The translations under genes and the position numbers were made by a program. The notes beneath the pieces are model-generated. The model was not told where the DNA came from. It saw only the letters and a list, made by a program, of their open reading frames with translations, and searched no databases. Shown here piece by piece: positions 1-11,070 of a DNA stretch of 64,000 nt (its first letter is position 1; every line of letters begins with the position of its first letter). The DNA comes from Jackrogersella multiformis (taxonomy: Eukaryota > Ascomycota > Sordariomycetes > Xylariales > Hypoxylaceae): NCBI GenBank assembly GCA_902806575.1, contig CADCXD010000002.1, positions 2,914,001 to 2,978,000 on the forward strand. The letters run 5' to 3'.

Positions 1-129
1 CTTGCCACCGGATGTGCATTGCTGCCACGTTACCTTGGGGTGCGTCTCGGCGGTCTCTTTGCCAACCTGTTGAGTATGACCCAGTGCCAGTAGAGACGCA
101 AGGACAATGGCTGGGCTTTTAGTATACAT
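1..129 (-). CDS. GH7 cellobiohydrolase/endoglucanase, 5' end only
   Basis: The first 43 codons of a minus-strand gene that runs off the left edge. The ATG is at 129-127. Residues 1-19 form a signal peptide (a basic start, a hydrophobic core AIVLASLLAL, then a TQQVG junction). The mature start reads ETHPKVTWQQCTSGGK, the characteristic N-terminus of glycoside hydrolase family 7 (secreted cellobiohydrolase I and endoglucanase I), which attack crystalline cellulose from chain ends or inside chains. Catalytic residues and any cellulose-binding module lie outside the window, so CBHI and EGI cannot be told apart. The start is the only ATG in frame, with an AT-rich leader. The family call rests on recognition of the short conserved start and is strong for its length. 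Confidence 0.85.
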   Translation of the reverse strand, partial: MYTKSPAIVLASLLALGHTQQVGKETAETHPKVTWQQCTSGGK

Positions 130-1513
130 TGTAAGAGAAAAGTCCTGGCGAGTGTGCTTATTAGGTGAGTAGAGGGTGAAATTTAGAACTACTAACTCAG
201 CGAATGCTCAAGCTCGAGAAACCTCGTGGCTATACGGCCTTTTTATTTCCGTCGCATTTATACATTCGTAACTACCACGATGTTATGTATGGGGAGGCTT
301 AAGGACTAGACCGTGAACCATGTTGTACAAGACAGGAGATACGGTGCTCTGTCATCCATGATCCAGAATAGACATAGCTTGGTCAAAAGCGGCAGTGGTG
401 ATTGGACACAAACTACTATAGGATCTTGTCATTAGCTATATGTCACTACATGCTGCAGAATAGCGAACTCATATTCCGCTGCGCGGCAATGACCTTCGGG
501 CTAGGCGGGCCGGTCCCGCGGAACTTGAGCTACGCTATTTCATGTTGAGAAGCCGAACGAAGATATGCTATTCCCAGTGGATCAAGACTATGGACCCTCC
601 AAGGCGCCAATGATGCTCAAAATCCAAACTCCGTCAATATCGAGAGGTTACTATAATGCCTTGAAGTTCCAAGCCATCCATCCCGAGAATTCCATAGTAG
701 TCATGGGGGTACGGTAAATTGACACAATGCTTGATTTCTATCCCCCATTCAGCTCATATACATCAATTAGGTATGGACCGGGCTAGAAGGGTATCATTTC
801 AACTTTTGTTTTCTTCACTCTAGTTATTTAGCTCTAGTTATTTAGTCCTCCCATACGACTCCATGGTGTATCCAATTGAAGGTTTCCCATCGGAACAACA
901 TGCTTTAGGTTAGGGCTCATGGTTACTACAATGTCAGCTTTGATCTTCTAGAGTGTAACGTCAAGATGATTTATAAAATTCATATTTAAAGTCAAGACCT
1001 AGTATCCCTTAATCGAAGTATACACGTTGACTGATAATGACTGAAACTGGTGGTGATCAGCGTGCGTTTCCAGCAACCTGGATCTCACACTCACCCATTT
1101 ATTAAGGTTCCTGGCTGACTGGTAAGGCCAAGATCGAATTGGACCACTTCTAGCTGCTGCAATATCTCATAGCTATGCTACCTAGATTGAGCACGGGTCT
1201 TAAATAGATCGGATATCGCTTCCGGCTATATTAATCATCTTGGTCTCCCGAACGCTAACCCCCTACAGTGGGCGCCAACTTTTCTTTCCCCACTTGGATA
1301 TCTCTAGCCCCATCATCTCCAAGAAATTCCCCGCGCAATGTGCTCCTATTCAGAGCAGCGACTCCAATTTCCCCAGCTACCCCAGCTACCAGATATACCT
1401 GTTGGTGGGCTACCGGATGATTCAAGTCCGCGGTGGGATGTAAGTTAGCCCCTAGGCGAGGGACAAGGACGTCAAAGCCTAGACGCTAGATCTATTGTTG
1501 CAAGGGCCGAGCC

Positions 1514-1522
1514 TATATAAAA
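1514..1522 (+). promoter_or_regulatory. TATA box without an obvious gene
   Basis: A perfect TATATAAAA on the plus strand. The next ATGs downstream open only very short frames, so either a non-coding transcript or a chance match is possible. Confidence 0.3.
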
Positions 1523-2129
1523 AGAGGACACGGGAGCGTGATGAAGAAGATTATGTGACTTGAGTCTAGAATATCTTGGCACTAGGTACTAGCAACCAGC
1601 TACACTTACTTCTACTATGGCATAGGGAGCTACTAGTTAGTAAGTGTCGTTTCTTTCTCCGTTATATATTGTATAAGCGGAAATCAGTCCCGGCGTTTGT
1701 CATGAGCAGTTCTACGGGCCCAGGAAATGTTGGACCCCCTTACCTTAACCCGTAGCTGAGTCATAGGCACTAGTTAATCGGCATCATTGGCGACATCTCG
1801 CGAATGCAAAAGTCTCACTCGATCGTATTAATCAAGTTACTTTCCTCTCATGCCCCACGTGGATATCGCTGTTGGTTTAGCCACGCGTATTTATAGTACC
1901 TAAAGCTTTTTTTAATAGAACATTGGAACTGTCTAGATTATAGAGTCGTTCATCTTATGCAGCAGCTATTACCATCTTAGATATAAATTGTATGGTAGGT
2001 AGCAGGGGGTATATATTTGGGCCCTTAAATACCCCAGAGACCATTACATACGTACCTAGGTAGCTACCTCCTTTATGTATTTACCTCCTAGAATGATGTC
2101 TTAAAATGCCCGTCTAATATGTCCGTGGT

Positions 2130-2149
2130 TTAGGGTTAGGGTTAGGGTT
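2130..2149 (+). repeat. Interstitial telomere-type repeat (TTAGGG)3
   Basis: Three uninterrupted TTAGGG units followed by TT. TTAGGG is the telomere repeat of filamentous ascomycetes. Three units is too short to be a chromosome end, and unrelated DNA flanks it on both sides. Confidence 0.8.
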
Positions 2150-2632
2150 CGTACATTAAAATGTCAGCTACCTAGGTACCTTTCAAGATGTACTACATGC
2201 TATGATTAATACTCTGGTTTTTAACGACCTATGTAGGTTAATTACCTGCAATCAATGTTTTGTCACGAACTATAAAGAGTTTACCTGAAAAGATTGGCCA
2301 AATAGGGGTAGCGTGTGGACCCCTTTTTGGCAGATTCGTGACTTGCTGCAAGGAAGGAGAATTTCTATATATTTTTCTTGTATTCAATATTGTTTCCAAA
2401 ACATTTATTTGGGTTTCTTAGACACTTTATCCAAACAAGAATCTACAAATCTACAAACGCTTTATTTCATAGGGTTTGTTCATACACGCGTGGACTTAAT
2501 ACTGAAAGGAATTTGCATAGAACTTAACTAATGGTTTACAATTATTTTATTTGTGCAACGCCGAAAGTAGCATGTTTATGATACTAGACAATGGTAGTCT
2601 ATGCCTAATTAATCTAATACTTACATGTCTAT

Positions 2633-2836
2633 TTACTTTGACCCCATGTAGGTATTACCAGAGCCCTGAGATGTATAAGCACTGCCAGAGCCAGATTTAG
2701 TGCTCGAATACTCCAATGGCTTTTTACCTGACTGGTCAACTTCAGCCGTAGAGTTAGTTGGGTACTTTTTTGAGTCAGGTCTGTTAGTGTTACGAGGGGT
2801 GGTAGTCCCATTCTGGATTGAAGCGTTCATAGGCAT
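2633..2836 (-). CDS. Doubtful small Ser/Gly/Thr-rich protein
   Basis: A 67-codon ATG frame with polar low-complexity composition, ending in a Ser/Gly/Tyr-rich tail (SGSGSAYTSQGSGNTYMGSK). This loosely recalls small SGxSY-rich proteins found in many filamentous fungi. No domain, signal peptide or membrane segment is visible. A second frame of similar length overlaps it on the same strand, which weakens the case. Listed only because the composition is protein-like; transcript data would be needed to accept it. Confidence 0.2.
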   Translation of the reverse strand: MPMNASIQNGTTTPRNTNRPDSKKYPTNSTAEVDQSGKKPLEYSSTKSGSGSAYTSQGSGNTYMGSK

Positions 2837-3736
2837 GGTGATGATGTTTTTAAGGTATGAAAATCTAGTTACAAGAGTTGCCTTTAAGATTGATTTGGGT
2901 TTGAGCTGGGGAATTGAAGATATGTTATTGAAGATGTGTTGATGAAGATGAGGATATCACAGAAGAAAGCTACAGGAATTACGGATTCTTATACTTCTCC
3001 CAATACTGTATTGTTTAGAAACACATTAAAACGATGGCTATGTGTTAATACAATGGCTTTCAAGATCGATTCCTATCCTCAACTCCCATCTCTTAGTTTC
3101 AACTCTTCCCGTAACAATGTCTTTGTACTTTTCATTATATCGAGTGGTAAAGATTGATAACAATGTTATTGTTCTCCTTAATATCCAATCGCACACCCGT
3201 AGAATATTCCTGGGGGTGAACCTAACCTTACGTTGTTCCTACAGTAGACGGTTGACCTGTCAAAAAGGATAGATACCTTAGGTAGCCATAGGTAGAGACA
3301 GGTCCTCGGAACTCTGCATCTGCAGACGCCCGAGACTCTCATCCATCCTATCATGCACGTCCTGTGTTGGCATACTGTTTGTCAGTACCTTTCTACAATA
3401 CTTGTTTGATTTACTCTGTTATGAGAATCTTCCATTCACTCCTGGATTACGTACCTAGGTAGGTATAGATGAATACTACAAAGATTATGTATCATTTCCC
3501 CACCAATTTTGGATATTTCTGCCCGATGACATGACTGCGGGAAACCGTTAGGCATACGCAGGTTGCCTCGCAGATACCAAATCACCATCAAATGTCTCCA
3601 ACAGGCTACGTACCTAGTATTATTTAATATCTATCTATTTCCTTATTTTGTCAGTCAGATTGTCTCTTTTCAACTAAATCTTCTACCCATCCCATAAACC
3701 TCCTCCCCAAAATTATTTTATTTCGCGGAGTGAATC

Positions 3737-4981
3737 ATGACGAGCGTCGACACGGAAAATTCCTGCATTATATGCAAAAAGCCCAATGCTCGTTTTTGCG
3801 ACCGATGCAAAAGCACCCGCTACTGCTCGAAAGCATGTCAACTTATTGATTGGCCTACGCACAAGCTCCTCTGCGTAGAGTTCTCAAAATTCAATGCTAC
3901 GAAACGACCAAGCAAGGACCACTTTCGAGCGATCCTCTACCCAGTTAGTAAGAAGAAGCCCGAAGTTTTCTGGCTCCATTGCCCATGGCACAGCGGCGAC
4001 GACGACGACATCTTTAATCAGTATCAGTTTCCTAACACCAAGCCAATCATTGGCGCAGACGGATTTTCTAAGACGGTACAAATTCAGTACAATCTAGTCT
4101 TAGAAAGGAAACTTTCTAACACGATTTGCGTCAACTTCCGTGAAGGTTTCTTTGTTGATGGATCAAGAACCAATGAAAGCATCGCAGCTATTACTGATAC
4201 CAAGGAATATGCATGCCTTGATTGGCGAGGTCCAATCCTAGCTTATGGTACGGATGGGCTTGGTATGGACCAGCGCACTTGCAGGGACCTCGACATGAAT
4301 GATTTTCGACATATCACCGATTACTTCACCTCATATGGTCTTGAACCAGCACCAACTACTCAGCAGCCCATAGGCAAGAATGTAAAGGGTGTTAGGATCA
4401 ATTGTCTTGGCGACCAGAAGATGTCTAACCGACCTAAGTTTGAAGCAGTTGATATTCCAACAAGGGACCTTATATTCCACGACTACGAGGTCTCCGAGAT
4501 TGCGAAACACATAGAGCTCCCTATCTTCACGCGACGTTGTCTGCCAAACTCGAAATGGGCTAACGAGAGGGATAACAAGGTCTTTGAGGGTTCCAGCCCC
4601 TTCAATAATCAGGATGCCACATTCCTGCATCTCTGCTGCGATCCAAAAGCCGACTTCAGCCCTCTGATGGGAACCATGGGCTGGGGATGGGCTCCCATGC
4701 GGTGGCAAAAGGGGGTTGGGACTGTCATCGTTGCGCGTCAGGATAAGAAGCCTCTACTACCACTACATGTCGAGGCACTATGCAATTACTGTCAATACGA
4801 GGCAAGGTCACCATTAGCACACTCTATAGGAGAATATGCACCAGAAAAGCCAATGGAGAAGGACGCTGCTCTAGCTATGATTTCCCGTCCTGCTTTTGTC
4901 ATCTTTTGGTACAAGTTCTTGGAGAAAAAGAGGGAAAAAGGAGAGGATACGAAGGGCCCATACCCTTATTACGATGTTTAA
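3737..4981 (+). CDS. MYND-type zinc-finger protein, unknown function
   Basis: A single-exon gene of 414 residues. Residues 10-46 hold a complete MYND finger: C10-x2-C13, C21-x2-C24, C30-x3-C34, H42 and C46, with the usual YCSKACQ and W-x2-H-K spacing. MYND fingers bind two zinc ions and act in protein-protein contacts, often in regulators. The remaining 370 residues belong to no family I can name; they contain several Trp-rich stretches (FWLHCPWH near residue 80, MGWGWAPMRW near 320). Such single-MYND proteins are common and expanded in Pezizomycotina. No SET domain motif is seen, so this is not a SMYD methyltransferase. The first ATG of the frame was used; it follows an AT-rich leader and starts immediately before the finger. 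Confidence 0.85.
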   Translation: MTSVDTENSCIICKKPNARFCDRCKSTRYCSKACQLIDWPTHKLLCVEFSKFNATKRPSKDHFRAILYPVSKKKPEVFWLHCPWHSGDDDDIFNQYQFPNTKPIIGADGFSKTVQIQYNLVLERKLSNTICVNFREGFFVDGSRTNESIAAITDTKEYACLDWRGPILAYGTDGLGMDQRTCRDLDMNDFRHITDYFTSYGLEPAPTTQQPIGKNVKGVRINCLGDQKMSNRPKFEAVDIPTRDLIFHDYEVSEIAKHIELPIFTRRCLPNSKWANERDNKVFEGSSPFNNQDATFLHLCCDPKADFSPLMGTMGWGWAPMRWQKGVGTVIVARQDKKPLLPLHVEALCNYCQYEARSPLAHSIGEYAPEKPMEKDAALAMISRPAFVIFWYKFLEKKREKGEDTKGPYPYYDV

Positions 4982-5528
4982 TGGACTTCTTGAAAAAGCC
5001 TGGATCTGGCATATTTTAGAGGCTGGTGGTTTGGCAAAGAGTGAAAAATGAGATGTGAATTCCACCTCAGGCTAAGAATAGGGAAGTTGTAATTATGAAA
5101 ACGATGTTCGTGGGATAGGGGGACTCTCTAACTCGAGCCTGGTGAGGTGAGAGTTGTCAACCCTGAATTAAGGGTGCAGAGAGAAGAACTGACGATAGTC
5201 TCATTAGCATTGATTATTGCTTATTTTGTATCTATCATAGACGTGATGTAGGAAGGTTGGGTTATTCCAGAAGCTGATTATGAATAAAATCTTGGCGGTG
5301 AAATTATTACCCTCAATAGATTATTATATAAGCATTTCATCATGGAGAACTAAGATGCAACGCTATGGTCCGCTCTACGATGATCAATCGGAGTACCGAA
5401 CGACTGTCGAGTCAATTACACGGTCTCTCTTACTTAGTTCGGCTTTGCATTCCTTTTTATTGTAACAAATAACAGTCAATCGTCATTCCATTATTGCGAC
5501 TCTATACGTACCTAGGTATTTGAGGTCA
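4982..5528. other. Spacer between MYND gene and regulator
   Basis: This is the 3' region of the MYND gene and the promoter of the downstream regulator. It is AT-rich and contains a GTACCTAGGT palindrome directly before the regulator ATG. No gene is seen. Confidence 0.6.
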
Positions 5529-7898
5529 ATGTTTGGGACATTTGTTGGGAAGGCTCCGGAGGCGGCCGAATCGAGCACTCTCTCGCCTCCGGAAACTCCG
5601 AAGTTCTCCAAGAGACAAAAGAGGAGTCAAGTTGCTAGAGCCTGCGATTGGTGTCGTGTGCACCGCATCAAGTGCGATAACCACCTCCCGTGTTCCAATT
5701 GCAAAAAGAGGCGGGGGCAATGTACTCAGGGGGAAGTAGAGATACTCACACTTCCCCATGCCTTCAGAAAGATCGAGCGATTAGAAAATCGAATCAGAGA
5801 ATTAGAGAATGAGCTTGAAAATGAGCGCAAGAAGAAAAGGTCAAGCATTGGGCTTGAGATGCCTCATGGTACGCCATCGAGTATAAATACTTCCGAGACT
5901 TCTGGTCCTGGAAGTGCCGGCGCCTTGAGCCCTCCGAATGATCACGAAAGTAATCCGGAGAGGAAGCGGTCAGGGGAAGGGATACGCATTCGCACTACAC
6001 GGCCCCGGCAAGAAACATGGTATGGACCTTCGTCGCTATTTTACTTCATCAGGCGTGTGAATACGTTCCTCAATGATTCCCTTCGACAAACATGCTCGAT
6101 CAATCGCATGCTACCCGACTCGAACAAGCTATTCGAGGGGCCAACTCAAACCTCCCCAAGGGACCAGAATCGTCGGGCGATTCCTGATATGGGGGGAGAT
6201 TTGGTTACCACGGGGGACTATTTGACTCCGACGCAAGAGGAATATTTCATTGGTCTATTCTGGCAATCCTTTCACACCTCACTTCCCATTCTAGACGAGG
6301 TCGCATTCAAAGAACACTACCAATCTCTATGGATGGTACCAGGCAGAGAGCGAAAGCCTTCGGCACTTGTCGACATAGTCATCGCCTTATGCATGCAGTA
6401 TGGTATGGCGCAACAACTCGGTGCGGGAAATGTCAGCAACGCTGCGACGACTCTTAAATCCGACAATAATGATGCTAGAAATGCGTCACTTGCCGGTCGG
6501 TGGCATTACCAGCGCTGCCAGAGATTACTGGCGAGTGAGCTGGAAAGTCCTACCATATTCACGCTGCAGTGTCACATCCTATCGACTGTATACTTATGCT
6601 CCGGATCTTTTCCTAATATGGCAGATAGTACCTGTACGCTGGCCGTGAGGACGGCTTATATGCTAGGCCTCCATCTCGATCCGCCCGAGGAAACACTACA
6701 GCGGGAGAGGGAATTGCGGAAACGATTGTGGTGGGCGCTCTATGTGTTGGAGAGTAAGATTAGCATGAAGCTCGGCCGCCCGTTTCTGCTAGAACACTCC
6801 GATACTACGTGTAGCCTGCCGGGAGACGATCGGGAGAACGCAACATTGTCAGGTTCCGTCTTTACTCCACTCGGAGAGGATGTCACCTGGCTGACCTTCC
6901 ACGTCGAAAACATCAAGCTCTTCCTAGCGGTCCGGGCAGCTTACACGGCCTTCTACAAAAAGCAGCTCAACACCACCCGCGCCTCCAAAGGCGACCCAAC
7001 CTCGCGGGAGGAATCGGAGATCATCGAGTCGCATGCAGAATCTCTAGGTCCCTACATAGACCGCATAGAGGACTGGGCGAAGAGCGTCCCTCGCCCCCTC
7101 AAAACCCGACGTCGGGATTACGGGGTGCCCTTTTCTACCGACTTCACACCCTTGGAGATCGAACCGTTCGCGTCGCTCTGGCTGCAGCGGCAACGTCTGC
7201 TTCTGGAGCTGATGTATCACAACCTCTGCATCAACCTCTTCCGGCCCTTCATCCGCTTCGCCCCGACCGCAACCACAACCCCCACAACCACACCTACCCC
7301 CACCTCCACCCCCGCAGCCGACAAAGCCGCCGCGAAATGCGCCGCCCACGCCGCGGCGCTGACGCGCATCATGTACCAGGTGCTGTCGTCGACGGCCATC
7401 CTGACGGGCTGGCACGAGGCCTTCCAGTGGCAGTGGAACGCGGCCATGTCGCTCATCGGCTTCGCCATCGCCTACCCGCGGCACGCGGCGGCGGCGGAGG
7501 CCAGGAGCGCCGCCGCCCTCTCCGTCGCCGTCTTCGCCATCTTCGAGCGCAGCCTGCCGACGGCGGCTAGCGCCCTCGCTATCGCGCGCGATCTCGGCGC
7601 CCAGGCCGACGCGCTCGCCCGGGAGTCGCCGCCGGCCGCTGGAGATTGGCGAGGGGAGAGTGACGGGAATCTCGCCGGTGGAAGCCTTCTTGCGGCACAG
7701 GTAGCGGCCGGAGCTAGTAGTAGTGGTGGTGATGGTAGTAGCGCAGACGAAAATATGGCGCCGACAGAAGGCTGGTGGGCCGGGTCGATCGATATGGCGT
7801 TTTCGGTCGACACGCAGGATTTCGGCATGTTGTACTGGCCCGCCGACGGGAGTGATGATATGGCAACCCAGTGGGCGTATCCCCAGCTGCAGGTGTAG
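5529..7898 (+). CDS. Zn(II)2Cys6 transcription factor with fungal-specific domain
   Basis: An intronless 789-residue regulator; the ATG at 5529 is the first in frame. The binuclear zinc cluster C-x2-C-x6-C-x5-C-x2-C-x6-C spans residues 39-65, preceded by a basic stretch (KRQKRSQ). Residues about 77-105 form a leucine-heptad coiled coil (IERLENRIRELENELENE), so it probably binds DNA as a dimer. The middle holds the fungal-specific transcription factor domain (PF04082 type), marked by EEYFIGLFWQSFH near 235 and the RKRLWWALYVLE core near 400. The region around 580-720 is Thr/Pro then Ala-rich and notably GC-rich compared with the first half. It lies directly upstream of an alcohol dehydrogenase and 9 kb from a P450, so a role as local pathway regulator is possible but only inferred. 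The target is unknown. Confidence 0.9.
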   Translation: MFGTFVGKAPEAAESSTLSPPETPKFSKRQKRSQVARACDWCRVHRIKCDNHLPCSNCKKRRGQCTQGEVEILTLPHAFRKIERLENRIRELENELENERKKKRSSIGLEMPHGTPSSINTSETSGPGSAGALSPPNDHESNPERKRSGEGIRIRTTRPRQETWYGPSSLFYFIRRVNTFLNDSLRQTCSINRMLPDSNKLFEGPTQTSPRDQNRRAIPDMGGDLVTTGDYLTPTQEEYFIGLFWQSFHTSLPILDEVAFKEHYQSLWMVPGRERKPSALVDIVIALCMQYGMAQQLGAGNVSNAATTLKSDNNDARNASLAGRWHYQRCQRLLASELESPTIFTLQCHILSTVYLCSGSFPNMADSTCTLAVRTAYMLGLHLDPPEETLQRERELRKRLWWALYVLESKISMKLGRPFLLEHSDTTCSLPGDDRENATLSGSVFTPLGEDVTWLTFHVENIKLFLAVRAAYTAFYKKQLNTTRASKGDPTSREESEIIESHAESLGPYIDRIEDWAKSVPRPLKTRRRDYGVPFSTDFTPLEIEPFASLWLQRQRLLLELMYHNLCINLFRPFIRFAPTATTTPTTTPTPTSTPAADKAAAKCAAHAAALTRIMYQVLSSTAILTGWHEAFQWQWNAAMSLIGFAIAYPRHAAAAEARSAAALSVAVFAIFERSLPTAASALAIARDLGAQADALARESPPAAGDWRGESDGNLAGGSLLAAQVAAGASSSGGDGSSADENMAPTEGWWAGSIDMAFSVDTQDFGMLYWPADGSDDMATQWAYPQLQV

Positions 7899-8810
7899 AA
7901 TGATAGGAAGAGGTTAGGTCTTAGATACTACTGTCGGGGTTTGAATAGGGGCATTCACTTTAGGATACCGGTACCTAGGTACCTAGTCAAGCATATCACG
8001 ATTAATATACTAACTGCTTAACTGCATGGTACCTGTTCGTTCAATAGTCACTTAGGTACCTAGTTAGCTGGAGCTGACCCGGAGTACCTAAAAAAAACCT
8101 TGAGTCTGATTGGTTGAAATGGCATAACTCTTCCATAAAGAGCATGTACTAAGCCTACGTTAGAACTTAATTGGCCATTCCTTAGATGATAGTGGATTGA
8201 GTAGGTACTTAGGTGCTCAGGAGGTACGAAAGCTCTTTGACGAATTCTTATACTAAGCGAATAACAGGTACTATTCGAATTGATCCAGACAACTTCGAGT
8301 TGGGGGTTTTAGTCCACCCTACCGCGCACCAAAGATCGTCGCCGGTTAGGTTACTGATGATGATGACTGACGTCGATATGCAGGGTGGGGCCCTAACTCC
8401 GTCGCCGTCGAGACTTGAATCCCGAAGGAGAAACCGGAGTAAGGGAGGGTTTTTACTTGCGACTTATGATGAATGTACAACCCTTTATTTTTCCCGGCTT
8501 AGAAAACATAGGCTAGTAAATTACTGTAAAAAAAAGCAATAATATGCATATTTTACTTTTCCCCGGATTAGAAACATTGTCGATTAGAAATGCAGGGGCG
8601 AGAATTCATCGGACTGCACACTTCGGAGGTGTATATAAAGGTCGTATGGGTCGAGGGTAATGGAGTCAATTGCTTCATCGATCGGTAGAAACAAACATTA
8701 ATATACCCAAGCAAAGAAGATACCACAGCTAACATCTAATTATCAACCCATATCTCAAGAACGGACTTACCAAACTATTATCTTCTCGACTACAAAAAAC
8801 CAATTCCACC
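7899..8810. other. Spacer with the dehydrogenase promoter
   Basis: It holds two GGTACCTAGG palindromes (about 7969 and 8053), an A-rich run near 8525 and the TATA box of the next gene. A 109-codon frame at 8213-8542 has no protein-like composition and was not accepted. Confidence 0.6.
8632..8640 (+). promoter_or_regulatory. TATA box of the zinc dehydrogenase gene
   Basis: TATATAAAG lies about 170 bp before the ATG at 8811, in a plausible position for a transcript with a leader of roughly 140 nt. Confidence 0.6.
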
Positions 8811-10011
8811 ATGTCTTCCTTTACAGTATACAAGGGCTCGAAAGATGGCGTCGTCGTGAAGAGCATAGCCAACAAGCCACAACAGCTCACCGGCGATAAA
8901 GTGTTGATGAAGATCACGGCATCTGGACTCTGCGGCACTGGTAAGCATTCTCTCCACCCTTACCTATTATCTAGTAAGACAAGCTAGTAATTAGTAGCTA
9001 ATAAACACCAATAGACTTACACTACGTTTGTGAACCCCCCCACTCTCGCCACGGACACTCTACTAACGCAACCCGCCCCAGCTAAACCAAGACATGGTGC
9101 TCGGCCACGAGGGCGTCGGCGTCGTCGAGGCCGTCGGGCCGGACGTCAAGTACCTGCAGAAAGGCGAGCGCGTGGGCTTCGGCTACGAGCACGACAGCTG
9201 CGGTCACTGCCACGAGTGCCTGACGGGGAACGAGACGTACTGCGCCGAGCGCGCCATATACGGCTCGGGTCGGGTCGACCAGGGCAGCTTTGCCTCCTAC
9301 GCCGTCGTGCGCGAGGCGTTCCTGCACCGCATCCCCCATAATATGACCGACGTCGACGCGGCGCCTCTGCAGTGCGCGGGCGCGACCGTGTTTGCCGTGC
9401 TCCAGGGCTTCAAGACGCAGGCTACGGAGACGGTCGGCGGTAAGCAACCTTCCCCACTCTCCCACTCTCCATTTGATAACCTGTTTCGCTGACTTGTGGC
9501 ATGCGTCGTAGTTATCGGCCTGGGCGGTCTCGGCCATCTGGCGATCCAATTCGCAGCCAAGATGGGGAACCGGGTCGTAGTGCTCTCGAGCTCCAACAGG
9601 AAGCGAGACGAAGCCATGAGGCTCGGCGCGCACGAGTTCGTCGTGACCAAGGGCAAGGACAAGCTGGAGCTGTCGGCCCCGCTCAACCGGCTACTGGTGA
9701 CGACGTCGGCGCAGCCGGACTGGTCGCTGATCCTGCCGGCCATGGCGCCGGGAGGGGCCATCTACCCGCTCTCGGTGGCGGACGGCAACCTGGAGATCCC
9801 GTACATGCCGCTGATCAACCAGGGCGTGGCCGTGCAGGGGTCTCTGGTGGCGTCGAGGAACCTGCACCGCGAGATGCTCAAGTTCGCGGCGCTGCACGGC
9901 ATCAGGCCCATCACCGAGGTGTTCCCCATGACGGAGGAGGGCATGAGGGAGGCGATTTCGAAGCTGGAGCGCGGAGATGTTCACATGAGGGCTGTGTTGA
10001 CGGCGGTGTGA
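8811..10011 (+). CDS. Zinc-type medium-chain alcohol dehydrogenase
   Basis: Four exons: 8811-8940, 9015-9025, 9082-9439 and 9512-10011, giving 332 residues. Exon 2 is only 11 nt and completes the catalytic motif CGTDLHY, which is interrupted by an intron on each side; frame and conservation force this reading. GHEGVG (first zinc and proton relay), the structural zinc loop C-x2-C-x2-C-x7-C (CGHCHECLTGNETYC) and the NAD(P)-binding IGLGGLGHLAIQFAA motif are all present, so the enzyme should be a functional zinc dehydrogenase oxidising or reducing small alcohols/aldehydes. It is slightly shorter than the usual 340-350 residues. It sits behind a TATA box and downstream of a Zn2Cys6 regulator on the same strand. 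Substrate unknown; the closest general class is bacterial-style propanol-preferring ADH. Exon 3 and 4 sequences are very GC-rich. Confidence 0.88.
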
Positions 10012-11070
10012 TGGAATTGGATGGATATACGGCGACCATCATAGCTTAGTTGGCAATATATATTAGACGAAGACAGGATTTAGAAGTACCTTTGAGATTG
10101 CTGAGGAAGATTGGTTGGGGATTAGGGGGTAGGAATACATAGACGGGGTTATAGATGGGGTTGGGATTGGTGGTAAAAGTCTTTACCTACTGTAATAGCG
10201 AAAACACATTTCTTGCCGGAGTTGTTATAGAATCTAATAGAAATGCTTAGACTGAATCCTATGAGAGCTGAGAGCTGAGATCTGAGACCGATGGTGAGAC
10301 CTGACTGCCTGCCTGAGACCTTGGAGATGATCCTAAATGAGTCATGGACAGGTACTGGACGACCGGCTTCGGACTAAATTGATCATATCCATGGATATGC
10401 TTTGTGACACTTTCGATAAACTGGTCACCTGGACAATCGTGTAGACCAGTAAGTTTCTTTTGAGTCTGTGAGCTGTGAGTAATATGATGATGATATCTAG
10501 TAGTTCATCTTTCTAAGCGTGAGTTATGAATTGTTAAGGGTTAAGTAGGTGTTATCGATAATGGATGTGTAGAAGTCTAAAGCTGGCCATCCATACCTAC
10601 CTAAGGTAGGTAGATATCTCCACTGAAGAATGATCGTTGATTGGTCAGCTCTATCGTTTAGAGATGCCACCTTTAGGTCCGATCTAGTTCCTACATGTCT
10701 AGGTAGAAGTTTAGGTTATGACGGTATATACCTAGTCTATTGCTCTTGCCCGTGTTACTCATAAGATAAACTTATTAAACTGATGACTCGAACTTTTAAT
10801 CTTTCGATTCTTTGATTTCGATTCTGATTCTGATTCTAATTCTTCGATTCTCTTCCATCTCAAGTATTTATTGGCCAATGACCACCCTCTTCGCCTTTCA
10901 CTTCACCGCATATATTAGTACAGTTATAATCTACCTACACTAGTCAATCTAAAATACCTCCTAGAAACAATTCGGTCTCAATGATCATTCGAATACACCA
11001 GCGTTCATACTCCATCCGAGAGTCTTAGATTATGCAAATATGACTACCAAAGGCGCGAAACAGCTGCCGC
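10012..11070. other. Spacer with degenerate GATTCT repeats
   Basis: No gene seen. It contains a pyrimidine-rich degenerate GATTCT tract at about 10798-10856, a CCTACCTAAGGTAGGTAG palindrome near 10598, and the promoter of the GTPase gene. Confidence 0.55.

Larger units (their letters stand above)
130..3736. other. 3.6-kb spacer without a convincing gene
   Basis: This is the upstream region of the GH7 gene (left) and of the MYND-finger gene (right). Open frames here are short, lack codon bias and match no family I know. It holds an orphan TATA box near 1514, three telomere-type repeats near 2130, several CCTAGG/GGTACC palindromes (for example about 2054, 2170 and 3451) and one small doubtful ORF at 2633-2836. 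Confidence 0.6.

Noticed and set aside
1240..1443. A 67-codon frame in the first spacer
   Set aside because: No domain, odd composition and no splice partners; similar frames are expected by chance in DNA of this length.
7044..7484. A 146-codon minus-strand frame over the zinc-cluster gene
   Set aside because: Antisense shadow of a GC-rich exon; composition is Gly/Arg repeats with no domain.
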